Notes: generated by a model not told the origin, from the letters alone. A DNA stretch of 64,000 nt from Streptomyces sp. NBC_01276 (GCF_041435355.1 NZ_CP108442.1:2480001-2544000); one strand, 5' to 3'; positions 48,381-58,059 are shown, numbered from the stretch's first letter. Numbers and translations: made by a program.

Positions 48381-50516
48381 TCAGTCGTCGTTCTTGCCGG
48401 CCGGGGTCGTCTTCGCGATCTGCATCAGGAACTCGGCGTTCGACTTCGTCTGCTTCATCTTGTCGAGAAGCAGCTCGATCGCCTGCTGCGAGTCGAGCGC
48501 GTGCAGCACCCGGCGCAGCTTCCAGACGATGGCGAGCTCCTCGCTGTTGAGGAGGATCTCCTCCTTGCGGGTGCCCGACGGGTCGACGTCGACGGCCGGG
48601 AAGATCCGCTTGTCGGCGAGCTTGCGGTCGAGCTTGAGCTCCATGTTGCCGGTGCCCTTGAACTCCTCGAAGATCACCTCGTCCATGCGCGAGCCGGTGT
48701 CGACGAGCGCGGTGGCCAGGATGGTCAGCGAACCGCCGTCCTCGATGTTGCGCGCCGCGCCGAAGAAGCGCTTCGGCGGGTACAGCGCGGTCGAGTCGAC
48801 ACCACCGGACAGGATGCGGCCGGAGGCGGGCGCCGCGAGGTTGTACGCGCGGCCCAGACGGGTGATGGAGTCCAGCAGGACGACCACGTCGTGACCCAGC
48901 TCGACGAGGCGCTTGGCGCGCTCGATGGCCAGCTCGGCGACGGTGGTGTGGTCCTCGGCCGGGCGGTCGAAGGTCGAGGAGATGACCTCGCCCTTGACCG
49001 ACCGCTGCATGTCGGTGACCTCTTCCGGACGCTCGTCGACCAGGACGACCATCAGGTGGCACTCGGGGTTGTTGGTGGTGATCGCGTTGGCGATCGCCTG
49101 CATGATCATGGTCTTGCCGGTCTTCGGCGGGGCCACGATCAGGCCTCGCTGGCCCTTGCCGATCGGCGACACGAGGTCGATGATGCGGGTGGTCAGCACC
49201 CCCGGGTCGGTCTCCAGACGGAGCCGGTCCTGCGGGTAGAGCGGGGTCAGCTTCTGGAACTCCGGGCGGCCGCGGCCGGATTCGGGCGCCATGCCGTTGA
49301 CGGAGTCCAGACGCACGAGCGCGTTGAACTTCTCGCGGCGCTCGCCGTCCTTGGGCTGACGGACCGCACCGGTGGTGTGGTCGCCCTTGCGCAGACCCGC
49401 CTTGCGGACCTGGGCGAGGGAGACGTACACGTCGTTCGGGCCGGGCAGGTAGCCCGAGGTCCGGATGAACGCGTAGTTGTCGAGGATGTCGAGGATGCCC
49501 GCGACGGGGATCAGCACGTCGTCGTCGGCGACCTGCGGCTCGTTCGGCGCGAACTCGTCGCGGCCGCGACGGCCACGGCGGTCGCGGTAGCGGCCGCGAC
49601 GGCCACGGCGGCCGTCCTCACCGTCGAAGTCGTCCTGCGGGCCGTTGTCCTGACGGTCCTGACGACCCTGCTGGCCCTGGCCCCGGCCGCCCTGCTGCTG
49701 ACGGTCGGCGCGGTCCTGCCGGCCGCCGCCCTGGCCCTGGCCCTGACCGCCCTGGCCCTGGCTCTGGCCGCCCTGGCCCTGACCGCCCTGGCCCTGGTCG
49801 TCGGCCTTGGCGCCGCGCTCGCGGCGGCTCTGCTGGCGCTCGCCCCGCTCGCCGCGCTCGGCACGGTCACCGCGCTCGCCGCGGTCACGGCGGTCACGGC
49901 GGGTACGGCCCTCGCCGGCCTCCTGCGCCTGGCCCTGGGCCGCGACGGTGGTCGCCGCCTCGGCCTGGGGCTCGGCCTGGACCGCCGGAGCGGCCTCGGT
50001 CTTCTGCTCGACCGCCACGACGGCGGGTGCCGAGGACTCCGGGCTGCCGGAGGGCGCGGTCGCCCGACGGCGGCGGCGCTCGCCGACCGGGGCTTCCTCT
50101 CCCCCGCGCTCGGCTTCGCTCGCGCGGGAGGGGCCCCCCGCGGGCTGACCCGGGATGTCGATCTGCGCCTGGACGGCGGGCTTCTCGGCGGCGGGCGCCG
50201 CGGCGGCGGCCTCGCCCGTACGGGCCTTGCTGGTGGCGCGGCGCTTCGGCTTGGCCTCGGCGGCGTCGGCGGCGGGAGCCGCGGCCTTGGGGGCGCTGCC
50301 GCCCTGCGCCTCCTTGATGACCTCGATCAGCTGGCTCTTGCGCATCCGCGCGGTGCCCCTGATCCCGAGGCCCGACGCGACCTGCTGCAGCTCGGCCAGG
50401 ACCATGCCCTCAAGGCCGGTGCCGGAGCGGCGGCGCTTGGGTGCGGCGCCCGCGGCGGGGGCACTGGTGTCGACGTTGGTGTCGGCAGCGCCCATCAGAT
50501 CGGTGGTGTCGCTCAC
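48381..50516 (-). CDS. rho: Transcription termination factor Rho with a long disordered insert
   Basis: A 711-residue RNA-dependent helicase ending transcription. Residues 30-75 hold the Rho N-terminal fold ([20 protein letters not shown]). Residues 75-335 or so are low-complexity: Ala/Glu-rich, then Arg/Asp/Gly/Gln-rich repeats ([20 protein letters not shown]). The S1-like RNA-binding domain and ATPase follow, with P-loop [16 protein letters not shown], Walker [17 protein letters not shown] and [16 protein letters not shown]. Large inserts of this kind are typical of high-GC actinobacterial Rho. GTG start. A long 5' leader precedes it. Confidence 0.96.
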   Translation of the reverse strand: MSDTTDLMGAADTNVDTSAPAAGAAPKRRRSGTGLEGMVLAELQQVASGLGIRGTARMRKSQLIEVIKEAQGGSAPKAAAPAADAAEAKPKRRATSKARTGEAAAAAPAAEKPAVQAQIDIPGQPAGGPSRASEAERGGEEAPVGERRRRRATAPSGSPESSAPAVVAVEQKTEAAPAVQAEPQAEAATTVAAQGQAQEAGEGRTRRDRRDRGERGDRAERGERGERQQSRRERGAKADDQGQGGQGQGGQSQGQGGQGQGQGGGRQDRADRQQQGGRGQGQQGRQDRQDNGPQDDFDGEDGRRGRRGRYRDRRGRRGRDEFAPNEPQVADDDVLIPVAGILDILDNYAFIRTSGYLPGPNDVYVSLAQVRKAGLRKGDHTTGAVRQPKDGERREKFNALVRLDSVNGMAPESGRGRPEFQKLTPLYPQDRLRLETDPGVLTTRIIDLVSPIGKGQRGLIVAPPKTGKTMIMQAIANAITTNNPECHLMVVLVDERPEEVTDMQRSVKGEVISSTFDRPAEDHTTVAELAIERAKRLVELGHDVVVLLDSITRLGRAYNLAAPASGRILSGGVDSTALYPPKRFFGAARNIEDGGSLTILATALVDTGSRMDEVIFEEFKGTGNMELKLDRKLADKRIFPAVDVDPSGTRKEEILLNSEELAIVWKLRRVLHALDSQQAIELLLDKMKQTKSNAEFLMQIAKTTPAGKNDD

Positions 50517-50943
50517 GAAGGGTCCTTCCCTGGAGCGGACGTCGGCCTGTCTGGCTCGGCGACCGGTTGTGCTGTCCGACGACGGAGCATGACCTGATGG
50601 GTCATGGCCCGCAGCCGGGGCGGTGGTCCGCCGATCGATGTACGGCGGAGAGAAACGTGCGTGGATGGTTCCGGCGAGAAGCCCCGAGCTGGAAGCGTGG
50701 GAATGTCACGCCGATTCCGGAGCGTGCCCGAAACTGCTGGCAGCGATCAAAGCAGTCGGGGAGGCTCCCGGAAGAAAGGTGGTCCCGGATGGGGACACTG
50801 AGCACCGAGCCATGGCGGCTTCGGATGCGCACTTGAGACTAACACTACCGGATCCAACAGTTATTCCCCCTCTCAATCACCGGCAATAGCCCCTTCCGCA
50901 GGTGGGCGGCCTGCCCGGCCGCCCGCCCCGGCGGGCCGTGTCG
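50517..50943. other. 427-base gap: rho leader and thrB terminator
   Basis: No convincing gene. The 50820-50870 part is AT-rich; on the minus strand TAACTG and TAGTCT, 16 bases apart, could be a rho promoter, giving a leader of about 310 bases, like the leaders through which Rho regulates itself elsewhere. At 50904-50936 are two overlapping GC-rich hairpins placed to end thrB transcription. Confidence 0.45.
50904..50936 (-). terminator. Putative terminator after thrB
   Basis: GGGCGGC pairs with GCCGCCC over seven bases (50904-50924), and the overlapping GCCCGC-CCCG-GCGGGC (50921-50936) is an alternative fold. It begins eight bases after the thrB stop. Confidence 0.5.
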
Positions 50944-51882
50944 TCACGACACGGACTGCCCGCCCTGGGCACCCAGCGGAAGGACGCTCGCACCCGCGGC
51001 GTCGAGTGCGAGCCGGTTGGCCGCCCACCCTTCGCCCGCGAGCTGCGCGACCTTGTCGGCCGCGTCGTTGTCGACCAGCGCGAGGACCGTGGGGCCCGCG
51101 CCGGAGATGACCGCGGGGATGCCGTCCGCCCGCAGTCGGCCCACGAGCGCCACGCTCTCGGGCATCGCGGGGGACCGGTAGTCCTGGTGCAGCCGGTCCT
51201 CGGTGGCGGGCAGCAGGAACTCGGGACGCCTGGTCATGGCCTCCACGAGCAGGCCCGCACGGCCCGCGTTCACGGCCGCGTCCACGTGCGGCACGGTGCG
51301 CGGCAGCAGTCCCCGCGCGGTCTCGGTCAGGACCGGCTTGGACGGCACGAAGACCACCGGAACGATGGAACCGGCGGGGTCCATCCGGATCGCCTTGGCA
51401 CCGCCCCCGTCCATCCACGCCAGGGTGAAGCCGCCGAGCAGACAGGCGGCGACGTTGTCGGGGTGGCCCTCGATCTCGGTGGCGAGCTCCAGCAGCGCCG
51501 CGTCGTCGAGCCTGGCCTCGCCGCCTATGGTCACGGCGCGGGCGGCGACGATGCCGGCGCAGATCGCGGCGGACGAGGAGCCGAGCCCGCGGCCGTGCGG
51601 GATGCGGTTGGCGCAGACGACCTCCAGGCCGCGCGGCTGCCCGCCCAGCAGGTCGAAGGCCGTGCGCATGGAACGTACGAGGAGGTGGCTCTCGTCCCTC
51701 GGGAGGGTGTCGGCACCCTCGCCCGCGATGTCGATGTTCAGGCCGGAGTCGGCGACCCGGACGACCACGTCGTCGTAGAGCCCCAGGGCCAGGCCGAGGG
51801 CATCGAAGCCGGGGCCGAGGTTGGCACTGCTGGCGGGGACGCGCACCCGTACGGCGGCGGCGCGGAACGCTGGACCTGCCAT
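50944..51882 (-). CDS. thrB: Homoserine kinase
   Basis: A 312-residue GHMP kinase making O-phosphohomoserine. The ATP loop is RIPHGRGLGSSSAAICAGIV, with VRVPASSANLGPGFDALGLA at the N-terminus and PAVISGAGPTVLALV as the third motif. It follows thrC on the same strand but after a 337-base gap with a strong hairpin, so it probably has its own promoter. Confidence 0.96.
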   Translation of the reverse strand: MAGPAFRAAAVRVRVPASSANLGPGFDALGLALGLYDDVVVRVADSGLNIDIAGEGADTLPRDESHLLVRSMRTAFDLLGGQPRGLEVVCANRIPHGRGLGSSSAAICAGIVAARAVTIGGEARLDDAALLELATEIEGHPDNVAACLLGGFTLAWMDGGGAKAIRMDPAGSIVPVVFVPSKPVLTETARGLLPRTVPHVDAAVNAGRAGLLVEAMTRRPEFLLPATEDRLHQDYRSPAMPESVALVGRLRADGIPAVISGAGPTVLALVDNDAADKVAQLAGEGWAANRLALDAAGASVLPLGAQGGQSVS

Positions 51883-52219
51883 CGGTCGATGACACTCCTT
51901 GTGACTGTGCGAGATCTGGTGTCGGTGCGGGATCTTCGCTGCGAATGTACTGGAGAACGTACGACACCCGAAGGCCCTTGGGGCAGCACCGCGTCATATG
52001 CGCGGTGGCGGATGTAAGTACAGCGTATCGAAGGAAGGTTCTCCCGCGACATAGGGCGCACAGGAGGCGCACGATGCGTGTCGCGGTCTTCCCCGGTTCC
52101 GCCTTGACCTTTGGTGTCGTACGGGCCGAGTTGCCGGATTCCGGAGACTTCCGGAATCCGGCAACGGGGCGGCGGGCCGGGAGGCCGGGACCGGGGGCCC
52201 CGGCCTCCCCGCGCCGGGG
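51883..52219. other. 337-base gap between thrC and thrB
   Basis: No convincing gene on either strand. It contains the strong hairpin listed separately and, nearer thrB, an AT-richer segment (51940-52040) where a thrB promoter would lie. Confidence 0.5.
52130..52165 (-). terminator. Strong hairpin between thrC and thrB
   Basis: A perfect 16-bp stem (GTTGCCGGATTCCGGA and complement) with a GACT tetraloop, 55 bases past the thrC stop. It should end or reduce transcription into thrB. Confidence 0.7.
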
Positions 52220-53290
52220 TCAGATCAGGCCGAGACGGGCGGCCGCGGCCTCGGCGTCCACCGGAACGGTGACCGGCTGCGGAGCGCCGGCGACCGCCCA
52301 GTCGGGGTCCTTCAGGCCGTTGCCGGTGACGGTGCACACGATCTTCTGGCCGGGGTCGACGAGACCGGCCTCGGCGGCCTTCAGCAGACCGGCCACGGAC
52401 GCGGCCGAGGCGGGCTCGACGAAGACGCCCTCCTGCGCGGCCAACAGGCGGTAGGCGGCCAGGATCTGGCGGTCCGTCACCTCATCGATGAAGCCGCCCG
52501 ACTCGTCCCGGGCCTGCAGGGCGTAGTCCCAGGAGGCCGGGTTGCCGATGCGGATCGCGGTGGCGATGGTGTGCGGCTCCTTGACGACCTCGCCGCGCAC
52601 GATCGGCGCGGAGCCCGAGGCCTGGAAACCCCACACGCGGGGCGTACGGGAGGCCAGGCCGTCGGCCTTGTACTCCTTGAAGCCCTTCCAGTACGCGGTG
52701 ATGTTGCCCGCGTTGCCCACCGGCAGGACGTGGATGTCGGGGGCGTCGCCGAGCGCGTCCACGATCTCGAACGCGGCCGTCTTCTGACCCTCGATGCGGA
52801 CCGGGTTGACGGAATTGACCAGCGCCACCGGGTAGTTGTCGGACAGCGCGCGGGCCAGGTCCAGGCAGTCGTCGAAGTTGCCGTCGACCTGCAGGATCTT
52901 CGCGCCGTGCACCAGCGCCTGGCCCATCTTGCCGAGCGCGATCTTGCCGCGGGGCACGAGCACCGCGCACACCATGCCGGCGCGCACCGCGTAGGCGGCG
53001 GCGGAGGCGGAGGTGTTGCCCGTGGAGGCGCAGATGACGGCCTTGGCGCCGTCCTCCTTGGCCTTGGTGATGGCCATCGTCATGCCGCGGTCCTTGAAGG
53101 ACCCCGTGGGGTTGGCACCCTCCACCTTGAGGTGCACCTCACAGCCCGTGCGCTCGGAGAGCACCTGGGCGGGGACGAGGGGAGTGCCGCCCTCGCGGAG
53201 CGTGACCACCGGGGTCGTGTCCGTCACCGGCAGGCGGTCCCGGTACTCCTCGATGATGCCGCGCCACTGGTGGGTGCGATTGCTGCTCAT
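52220..53290 (-). CDS. thrC: Threonine synthase
   Basis: A 356-residue PLP enzyme converting O-phosphohomoserine to threonine. The PLP lysine lies in [17 protein letters not shown], followed by [20 protein letters not shown] and the phosphate-binding loop [18 protein letters not shown]. Full length of the short bacterial class. ATG start, six bases after hom, so the two are one transcript. Confidence 0.97.
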   Translation of the reverse strand: MSSNRTHQWRGIIEEYRDRLPVTDTTPVVTLREGGTPLVPAQVLSERTGCEVHLKVEGANPTGSFKDRGMTMAITKAKEDGAKAVICASTGNTSASAAAYAVRAGMVCAVLVPRGKIALGKMGQALVHGAKILQVDGNFDDCLDLARALSDNYPVALVNSVNPVRIEGQKTAAFEIVDALGDAPDIHVLPVGNAGNITAYWKGFKEYKADGLASRTPRVWGFQASGSAPIVRGEVVKEPHTIATAIRIGNPASWDYALQARDESGGFIDEVTDRQILAAYRLLAAQEGVFVEPASAASVAGLLKAAEAGLVDPGQKIVCTVTGNGLKDPDWAVAGAPQPVTVPVDAEAAAARLGLI

Positions 53291-53296
53291 GGGTCC

Positions 53297-54589
53297 TTAC
53301 TCCCCTTCAACACGCATGATGCTGGCGACACCGCGCACGGTGTCCAGCTTCCGCAGCGCCTCGACGGTCCCCGAAAGGGCGGCGTCGGGTGCGCGGTGAG
53401 TGACGACGACGAGGGAGGCCTCGCCGTCCTTGCCCTGCTGCCGCACCGTGTCGATGGAGACACCGTGCTCCGCGAAGGTGGTCGCCACCTGGGCGAGGAC
53501 GCCCGGCTTGTCCGCCACATCGAGGCTGATGTGGTAGCGGGTGACGACATCCCCCATGGGGCTGACCGGCAGTTGGGTGTACGCCGACTCGCCGGGCCCC
53601 GTTGCCTGGGCGAGCTTGTTGCGGCAGACCGCGACGAGGTCGCCGAGGACCGCGGACGCGGTCGGAGCGCCACCCGCGCCGGGCCCGTAGAACATGAGGC
53701 GCCCGGCGGCCTCCGCCTCGACGAAGACCGCGTTGTACGCCTCGCGGACGGAGGCGAGCGGGTGGCTGAGCGGGATCATCGCCGGGTGCACGCGGGCGGT
53801 GACGGACTCGCCGTCCGCGGCGCGCTCCAGGATCGCGAGGAGCTTGATGGTGCAGCCCATGCGCTTGGCGGAGGCGAAGTCCGCGGCGCTGACCTCAGTC
53901 ATGCCCTCGCGGTACACGTCGTCCAGGCGGACCCGGGTGTGGAAGGCGATGCCGGCCAGGATCGCGGCCTTGGCGGCCGCGTCGTAGCCCTCGACGTCGG
54001 CGGTCGGGTCGGCTTCGGCGTAGCCGAGGGCGGTGGCCTCGTCGAGGGCCTCCTGGTAGCCGGCGCCGGTCGAGTCCATCTTGTCGAGGATGAAGTTCGT
54101 CGTGCCGTTGACGATGCCCATCACGCGGTTGATCTTGTCGCCCGCGAGGGACTCGCGCATCGGGCGCACCAGCGGGATGGCGCCGGCGACGGCGGCCTCG
54201 TAGTAGAGGTCGAGCCCGTGCGTCTCGGCCGCGCCGTGCAGCGCAGCGCCGTCCTGGGCGAGCAGCGCCTTGTTCGCGGAGACGACGGAGATGCCGTTCT
54301 CGAAGGCGGTGGTGATCAGCGTGCGGGCGGGCTCGATGCCGCCGATGACCTCGATGGCCACGTCGATGTCACCGCGTTTGAGGAGGGCGGTGGCGTCGGT
54401 GGTGACGAGCGCCGGGTCGATGCCCTCGCGCACCTTGGAGGGACGGCGCACAGCCACGCCGGCGAGTTCGACGGGCGCGCCGATCCTGGCTGTCAGATCG
54501 TCGGCGTGCGTCGTCATGATGCGCGCCACCTCTGAGCCGACCACTCCACAGCCCAGCAGCGCCACCTTCAGCGGACGCGTACGCATCAT
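53297..54589 (-). CDS. hom: Homoserine dehydrogenase
   Basis: A 430-residue enzyme reducing aspartate semialdehyde to homoserine, at the branch between lysine and threonine/methionine. The NAD(P) fold is PLKVALLGCGVVGSEVARIM; the catalytic region is GIVNGTTNFILDKM with Lys in DPTADVEGYDAAAKAAILA. The C-terminal ACT domain (HISLDVADKPGVLAQVATTF) allows threonine feedback. Two adjacent ATG codons (54589 or 54586) could start it. An unusual hairpin lies about 65 bases upstream. Confidence 0.96.
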   Translation of the reverse strand: MMRTRPLKVALLGCGVVGSEVARIMTTHADDLTARIGAPVELAGVAVRRPSKVREGIDPALVTTDATALLKRGDIDVAIEVIGGIEPARTLITTAFENGISVVSANKALLAQDGAALHGAAETHGLDLYYEAAVAGAIPLVRPMRESLAGDKINRVMGIVNGTTNFILDKMDSTGAGYQEALDEATALGYAEADPTADVEGYDAAAKAAILAGIAFHTRVRLDDVYREGMTEVSAADFASAKRMGCTIKLLAILERAADGESVTARVHPAMIPLSHPLASVREAYNAVFVEAEAAGRLMFYGPGAGGAPTASAVLGDLVAVCRNKLAQATGPGESAYTQLPVSPMGDVVTRYHISLDVADKPGVLAQVATTFAEHGVSIDTVRQQGKDGEASLVVVTHRAPDAALSGTVEALRKLDTVRGVASIMRVEGE

Positions 54590-54654
54590 TCGACCTACGC
54601 CTTTCGATCTTCCATCCGTAACCCGTGCGCGGATTGCGCGCGGGTCCTGAACCA

Positions 54655-54703
54655 GTCTCACTCAATGGACAGGACTTTCCATCCTCGGTCCATTGAGTGA
54701 GAC
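54655..54703 (-). terminator. Long inverted repeat between lysA and hom
   Basis: A perfect 16-bp stem, GTCTCACTCAATGGAC with its complement, closes a 17-base loop. It is AT-richer than the other terminators. It could end lysA transcription or act as an attenuator or operator in the hom leader. Confidence 0.55.
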
Positions 54704-54759
54704 ACCGGTTTGGGATACCTATTTTGAGGGTCCGGGGGCTTTCCCCAGAAATATGGGAA

Positions 54760-56151
54760 TCATCCGAGGTCGAGACGCAGGAGATCTTCCTCCGTCTCGC
54801 GCCGGACGATCACCCGCGCCCCGCCGTCGCGCACGGCGACGACGGGCGGGCGCAGGGCGTGGTTGTAGTTGCTGGCCATGGAGCGGCAGTACGCCCCGGT
54901 GGCGGGCACGGCGAGGAGGTCCCCGGGCGCGAGGTCGGCCGGCAGGAACGCGTCCTTCACCACGATGTCGCCGCTCTCGCAGTGCTTGCCGACGACGCGG
55001 ACCAGCATGGGCTCGGCGTCCGATACGCGGGAGACGAGGGTGACCCCGTATTCGGCGTCGTAGAGGGCGGTGCGGATGTTGTCGGACATGCCGCCGTCGA
55101 CGGAGACGTAGGTGCGCAGGCCTTCGAGGGGCTTGATCGTGCCCACCTCGTACAGGGTGAACGCCGTCGGGCCGACGATCGCGCGGCCGGGCTCGACGGA
55201 GATGCGGGGCGCCTTGAGCCCGGCGCTCTCGCACTCCCGCGCCACGATCTCGGTGAGGGCCTTGGCGATCTCGTGCGGCTCGCGCGGGTCGTCGGCGGAG
55301 GTGTAGGCGATGCCGAGGCCGCCGCCGAGGTCGATCTCGGGCAGCTCGACGCCGTGCTCGTCGCGTACGGCGGCCAGCAGCTGGATGACCCGCTTGGCGG
55401 ACACCTCGAAACCGGCCATGTCGAAGATCTGGGAGCCGATGTGGGAGTGGACCCCGAGCAGGTCGAGGCTCTCGTGCCCGAGCGCCCGCCGCACGGCCTC
55501 GGCGGCGGAGCCGTCGGCGACGGCGATGCCGAACTTCTGGTCCTCGTGCGCGGTCGCGATGAACTCGTGCGTGTGCGCTTCCACGCCCACGGTCACGCGG
55601 ATCTGCACGGGCTGGCGCACGCCGAGCTCACGGGCGATGTGCGCGACGCGGGCGATCTCCTGGAAGGAGTCGAGGACGATACGGCCGACGCCGGCGGTGA
55701 CGGCCCGCCGGATCTCGCCCTCCGACTTGTTGTTGCCGTGGAAGGCGATCCGCTCGGCGGGCATCCCGGCGGCGAGGGCGGTCGCCAGTTCACCGCCGGA
55801 ACACACGTCCAGGTTCAGCCCCTCTTCCTTCAGCCACTTCACGACGGCCTTGGAGAGGAACGCCTTGCCGGCGTAGAAGACGTCCGCGTCCTTGCCGAAG
55901 GCGTGCGCCCAGGCGCGGCAGCGGGCGCGGAAGTCCTCTTCGTCGAGGAAGTAGGCGGGGGTCCCGAACTCCTCGGCGAGCCGGGTCACTTCGATCCCGC
56001 CGACGCGGACCACCCCGTCGTCGTCGCGGGTGACGGTGCGCGCCCAGACCTTCTCGTCCAGCACGTTCAGGTCGGCCGGCGGCGGGGCGTAGTGGCCTTC
56101 GGGCAGGACGTCGGCGTGGCGGGGCCCGGCGGGGTGCGCGGAACGGCTCAT
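54760..56151 (-). CDS. lysA: Diaminopimelate decarboxylase
   Basis: A 463-residue PLP enzyme of the fold-III family making lysine. The PLP lysine is in DVFYAGKAFLSKAVVKWL; other marks are LDVCSGGELATALAAGMP, LGVHSHIGSQIFD, ISVEPGRAIVGPTAFTLYEV and CESGDIVVKDAFLP. It starts 19 bases after the ArgRS-like gene, so the two are co-transcribed. ATG start. Confidence 0.97.
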   Translation of the reverse strand: MSRSAHPAGPRHADVLPEGHYAPPPADLNVLDEKVWARTVTRDDDGVVRVGGIEVTRLAEEFGTPAYFLDEEDFRARCRAWAHAFGKDADVFYAGKAFLSKAVVKWLKEEGLNLDVCSGGELATALAAGMPAERIAFHGNNKSEGEIRRAVTAGVGRIVLDSFQEIARVAHIARELGVRQPVQIRVTVGVEAHTHEFIATAHEDQKFGIAVADGSAAEAVRRALGHESLDLLGVHSHIGSQIFDMAGFEVSAKRVIQLLAAVRDEHGVELPEIDLGGGLGIAYTSADDPREPHEIAKALTEIVARECESAGLKAPRISVEPGRAIVGPTAFTLYEVGTIKPLEGLRTYVSVDGGMSDNIRTALYDAEYGVTLVSRVSDAEPMLVRVVGKHCESGDIVVKDAFLPADLAPGDLLAVPATGAYCRSMASNYNHALRPPVVAVRDGGARVIVRRETEEDLLRLDLG

Positions 56152-56170
56152 CGGAATCTCTCTTCGCGGG

Positions 56171-57142
56171 TCACAGGAAGTCGGGGGCGTCTACGCCGAG
56201 CAGGGCCAGGCCGCCGGCCAGCACCGTGCCGGCGGCTTCGGCGAGGGCCAGCCGGGCGCGGTGGGCGGCCGAGGGTTTCTCGTCCCCTCGGGGCAGGACG
56301 TGGTGCTGGTGGTCGAGGAGCACATCGGCGACGGTGACGAGGTGCCGGACGAGCCGCTCGGGGGCCCGGTGGTGCGCGGCGGCTTCGAGGACGAGCGGGT
56401 ACTCGGCGATCACCCGCACCAGCTCACGGCCCTCCGCGTCCTCACCCGCCCCGGCGTGGAACCCGAGCAGGGCGGCGTTGCGGCTCAGGGCACGGGCGCG
56501 GGCGTGGGCGTACCGCACCCGGAAGAGCTCGTTGGACTCGTCCTGGACGAGGAGGCCGGGCGCGAAGGCGGGGGTCTCCCGGGCCGGGACGCGGAGCATG
56601 GCCCAGCGGGCGGCGTCCTGCCCGTAGGCGGCGATCACGTCGCCGTCACGCCTCGCGACGGGGGCCAGGGGGATGGTCCCGAAGTCCTGCTCCTGCCCCT
56701 GGGACCTCATGATCCGCCCGACGGCCTCGCGCACGGCCCGCTCGCGCGGCCCGACGTGGGGAGCCCAGCGGAAGGGGTCGGCCTCGCCGCCACCGTCCGC
56801 GTACCCGTACCGGATCCCGGCGCTCAGGACCTCCCGTACGAGGGCGGCCTCGGAGCGGGCGGCGAGGGTGAAGTTCAGGAACCCGGCTCCGGTGACGTCG
56901 ACGCGCGCGATCCCGGGCTCCTCGGCGAGCAGCCGGGCCAGCACGTCCGCCACGTCGCGGGGGACGCGGGCGGCCCCCTTGGCCACGTGGAAGGCGACGG
57001 GTGTGGCGTACTCCCCCACCCCGCCGGGCCGCGTCCGCTCGACGACGACCCGCTCGGGCACGCACGCGGCGCCCAGCTCACCGCTCTCGACGGCACGGCG
57101 TACGGCGTGTACGACGGCACGAGAGAGGTCGGCGGGGATCAC
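56171..57142 (-). CDS. ArgRS-like protein without the catalytic core
   Basis: A 323-residue protein. Residues 1-115 resemble the N-terminal additional domain of arginyl-tRNA synthetase (GEYATPVAFHVAKGAARVPR, then VDVTGAGFLNFTLAARSEAA). Residues 190-323 resemble its DALR anticodon-binding domain (AAYGQDAARWAMLRVPARET, ESNELFRVRYAHARARALSR). The Rossmann core with HIGH and KMSKS motifs is absent, so it cannot charge tRNA alone. GTG at 57142 is preferred, with AGGG nine bases upstream; GTG at 57151 is possible. It precedes lysA in the same operon. Confidence 0.82.
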   Translation of the reverse strand: MIPADLSRAVVHAVRRAVESGELGAACVPERVVVERTRPGGVGEYATPVAFHVAKGAARVPRDVADVLARLLAEEPGIARVDVTGAGFLNFTLAARSEAALVREVLSAGIRYGYADGGGEADPFRWAPHVGPRERAVREAVGRIMRSQGQEQDFGTIPLAPVARRDGDVIAAYGQDAARWAMLRVPARETPAFAPGLLVQDESNELFRVRYAHARARALSRNAALLGFHAGAGEDAEGRELVRVIAEYPLVLEAAAHHRAPERLVRHLVTVADVLLDHQHHVLPRGDEKPSAAHRARLALAEAAGTVLAGGLALLGVDAPDFL

Positions 57143-57289
57143 GTCACCCACCCTAGGGGAGAAGCCCCGTCGGCCCGCACCGGGTTTCGCCATGTGAACA
57201 GCCATGTGAACGACCCCGGGACCCGACCCCCGAACAGAACCCCGAACCACCCCTGAACCGCCCCCGGCCGGCCACGCGAAAAAGAACCC

Positions 57290-57757
57290 TCAGGCCCCTC
57301 TGCCGGCCGACGCGCCCTTCCGCTCGCGGCGGTCCTTGCGCTCGACGAGCCTGCGCACGATGCGCACCAGCTCGGCGGGCTCGAAGGGCTTCGCGAGGAA
57401 CGCGTCGACCCCGGCGGCGATCCCGGCCTCGACCTCGTGCTGGGTGCAGGCACTCACGATGGCGACGGGCAGGTGCCGCGTCCGCGGATCGGCCCGCAAC
57501 TGCGCGGCCGCCCCGAACCCGTCCAGCCGCGGCATGACCACATCAAGGGTGATCGCATCGGGCTGCACCCGGTGAACGATGTCCAGACACTCGGCACCAT
57601 CGCTCGCGGTCACGACCTCGAAGCCCTCCAGCTCGAGATTGACCTTGATCAGCTGCCGGATGACCTTGTTGTCGTCGACAACAAGCACCCGGCCCGAGGC
57701 GCCTGGCACAACTTGAGGGTAGGTCGCCCTAAGCCCCCGCGTCCGGGTTTTCGCCAC
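57290..57757 (-). CDS. Receiver-only response regulator
   Basis: A 155-residue protein with one CheY-like domain and no output domain. Visible are the acidic pair in GRVLVVDDNKVIRQLIKV, the phospho-Asp in DAITLDVVMPRLDGFG, Ser in VAIVSACTQHEVEAG and Lys in DAFLAKPFEPAELVRIV. The tail is basic (RRLVERKDRRERKGASAGRG). GTG is chosen because GGAGGGGG lies five bases upstream. No kinase is adjacent; it probably signals by protein contact. Confidence 0.88.
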   Translation of the reverse strand: MAKTRTRGLRATYPQVVPGASGRVLVVDDNKVIRQLIKVNLELEGFEVVTASDGAECLDIVHRVQPDAITLDVVMPRLDGFGAAAQLRADPRTRHLPVAIVSACTQHEVEAGIAAGVDAFLAKPFEPAELVRIVRRLVERKDRRERKGASAGRGA

Positions 57758-57863
57758 TTCCACCCCCTCCGGGCGACCGACCTCCTCCTCCCGCCCAAAT
57801 CGGTTCCTGATCACCCCACGGAAGCTGGTAGTGTTCAACCCGTCGCCGCAACGCGAACGACAC

Positions 57864-57935
57864 GCCCCCGTAGCTCAGGGGATAGAGCAACGGCCTCCGG
57901 AGCCGTGTGCGCAGGTTCGAATCCTGCCGGGGGCA
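57864..57935 (+). tRNA. tRNA-Arg(CCG)
   Basis: The cloverleaf folds well: acceptor GCCCCCG/CGGGGGC, D stem GCTC/GAGC, anticodon stem ACGGC/GCCGT around CTCCGGA (anticodon CCG), and T stem GCAGG/CCTGC around TTCGAAT. Discriminator base A; CCA is not encoded. A TAGTGT box 29 bases upstream may belong to its promoter. A tyrosine integrase remnant points at its 3' end, so it is a likely attachment site. Confidence 0.95.
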
Positions 57936-57953
57936 CCTTGTACGAGGTGCCCA

Positions 57954-57993
57954 AAGACCCCGCCATCAGCGCGAATGCTGAGGACGGGGTCTT
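57954..57993 (+). terminator. Terminator after tRNA-Arg
   Basis: AAGACCCCG pairs with CGGGGTCTT over nine bases, with an inner CAGC/GCTG stem. A shorter hairpin GGCACCT/AGGTGCC (57932-57951) precedes it directly after the tRNA. Confidence 0.65.
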
Positions 57994-58000
57994 CGCGTAT

Positions 58001-58059
58001 GTGCAGCCAACTGCCGCCCTGTGCAGCCGTATGTCAGCCCCCGTGGACTATCCGTGGAC
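58001..58059. repeat. Short direct repeats next to the integrase remnant
   Basis: GTGCAGCC occurs at 58001 and 58021, and CCGTGGAC at 58041 and 58052, spaced 20 and 11 bases. Such helically phased repeats next to an integrase gene resemble arm-type integrase or excisionase sites. Confidence 0.4.
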
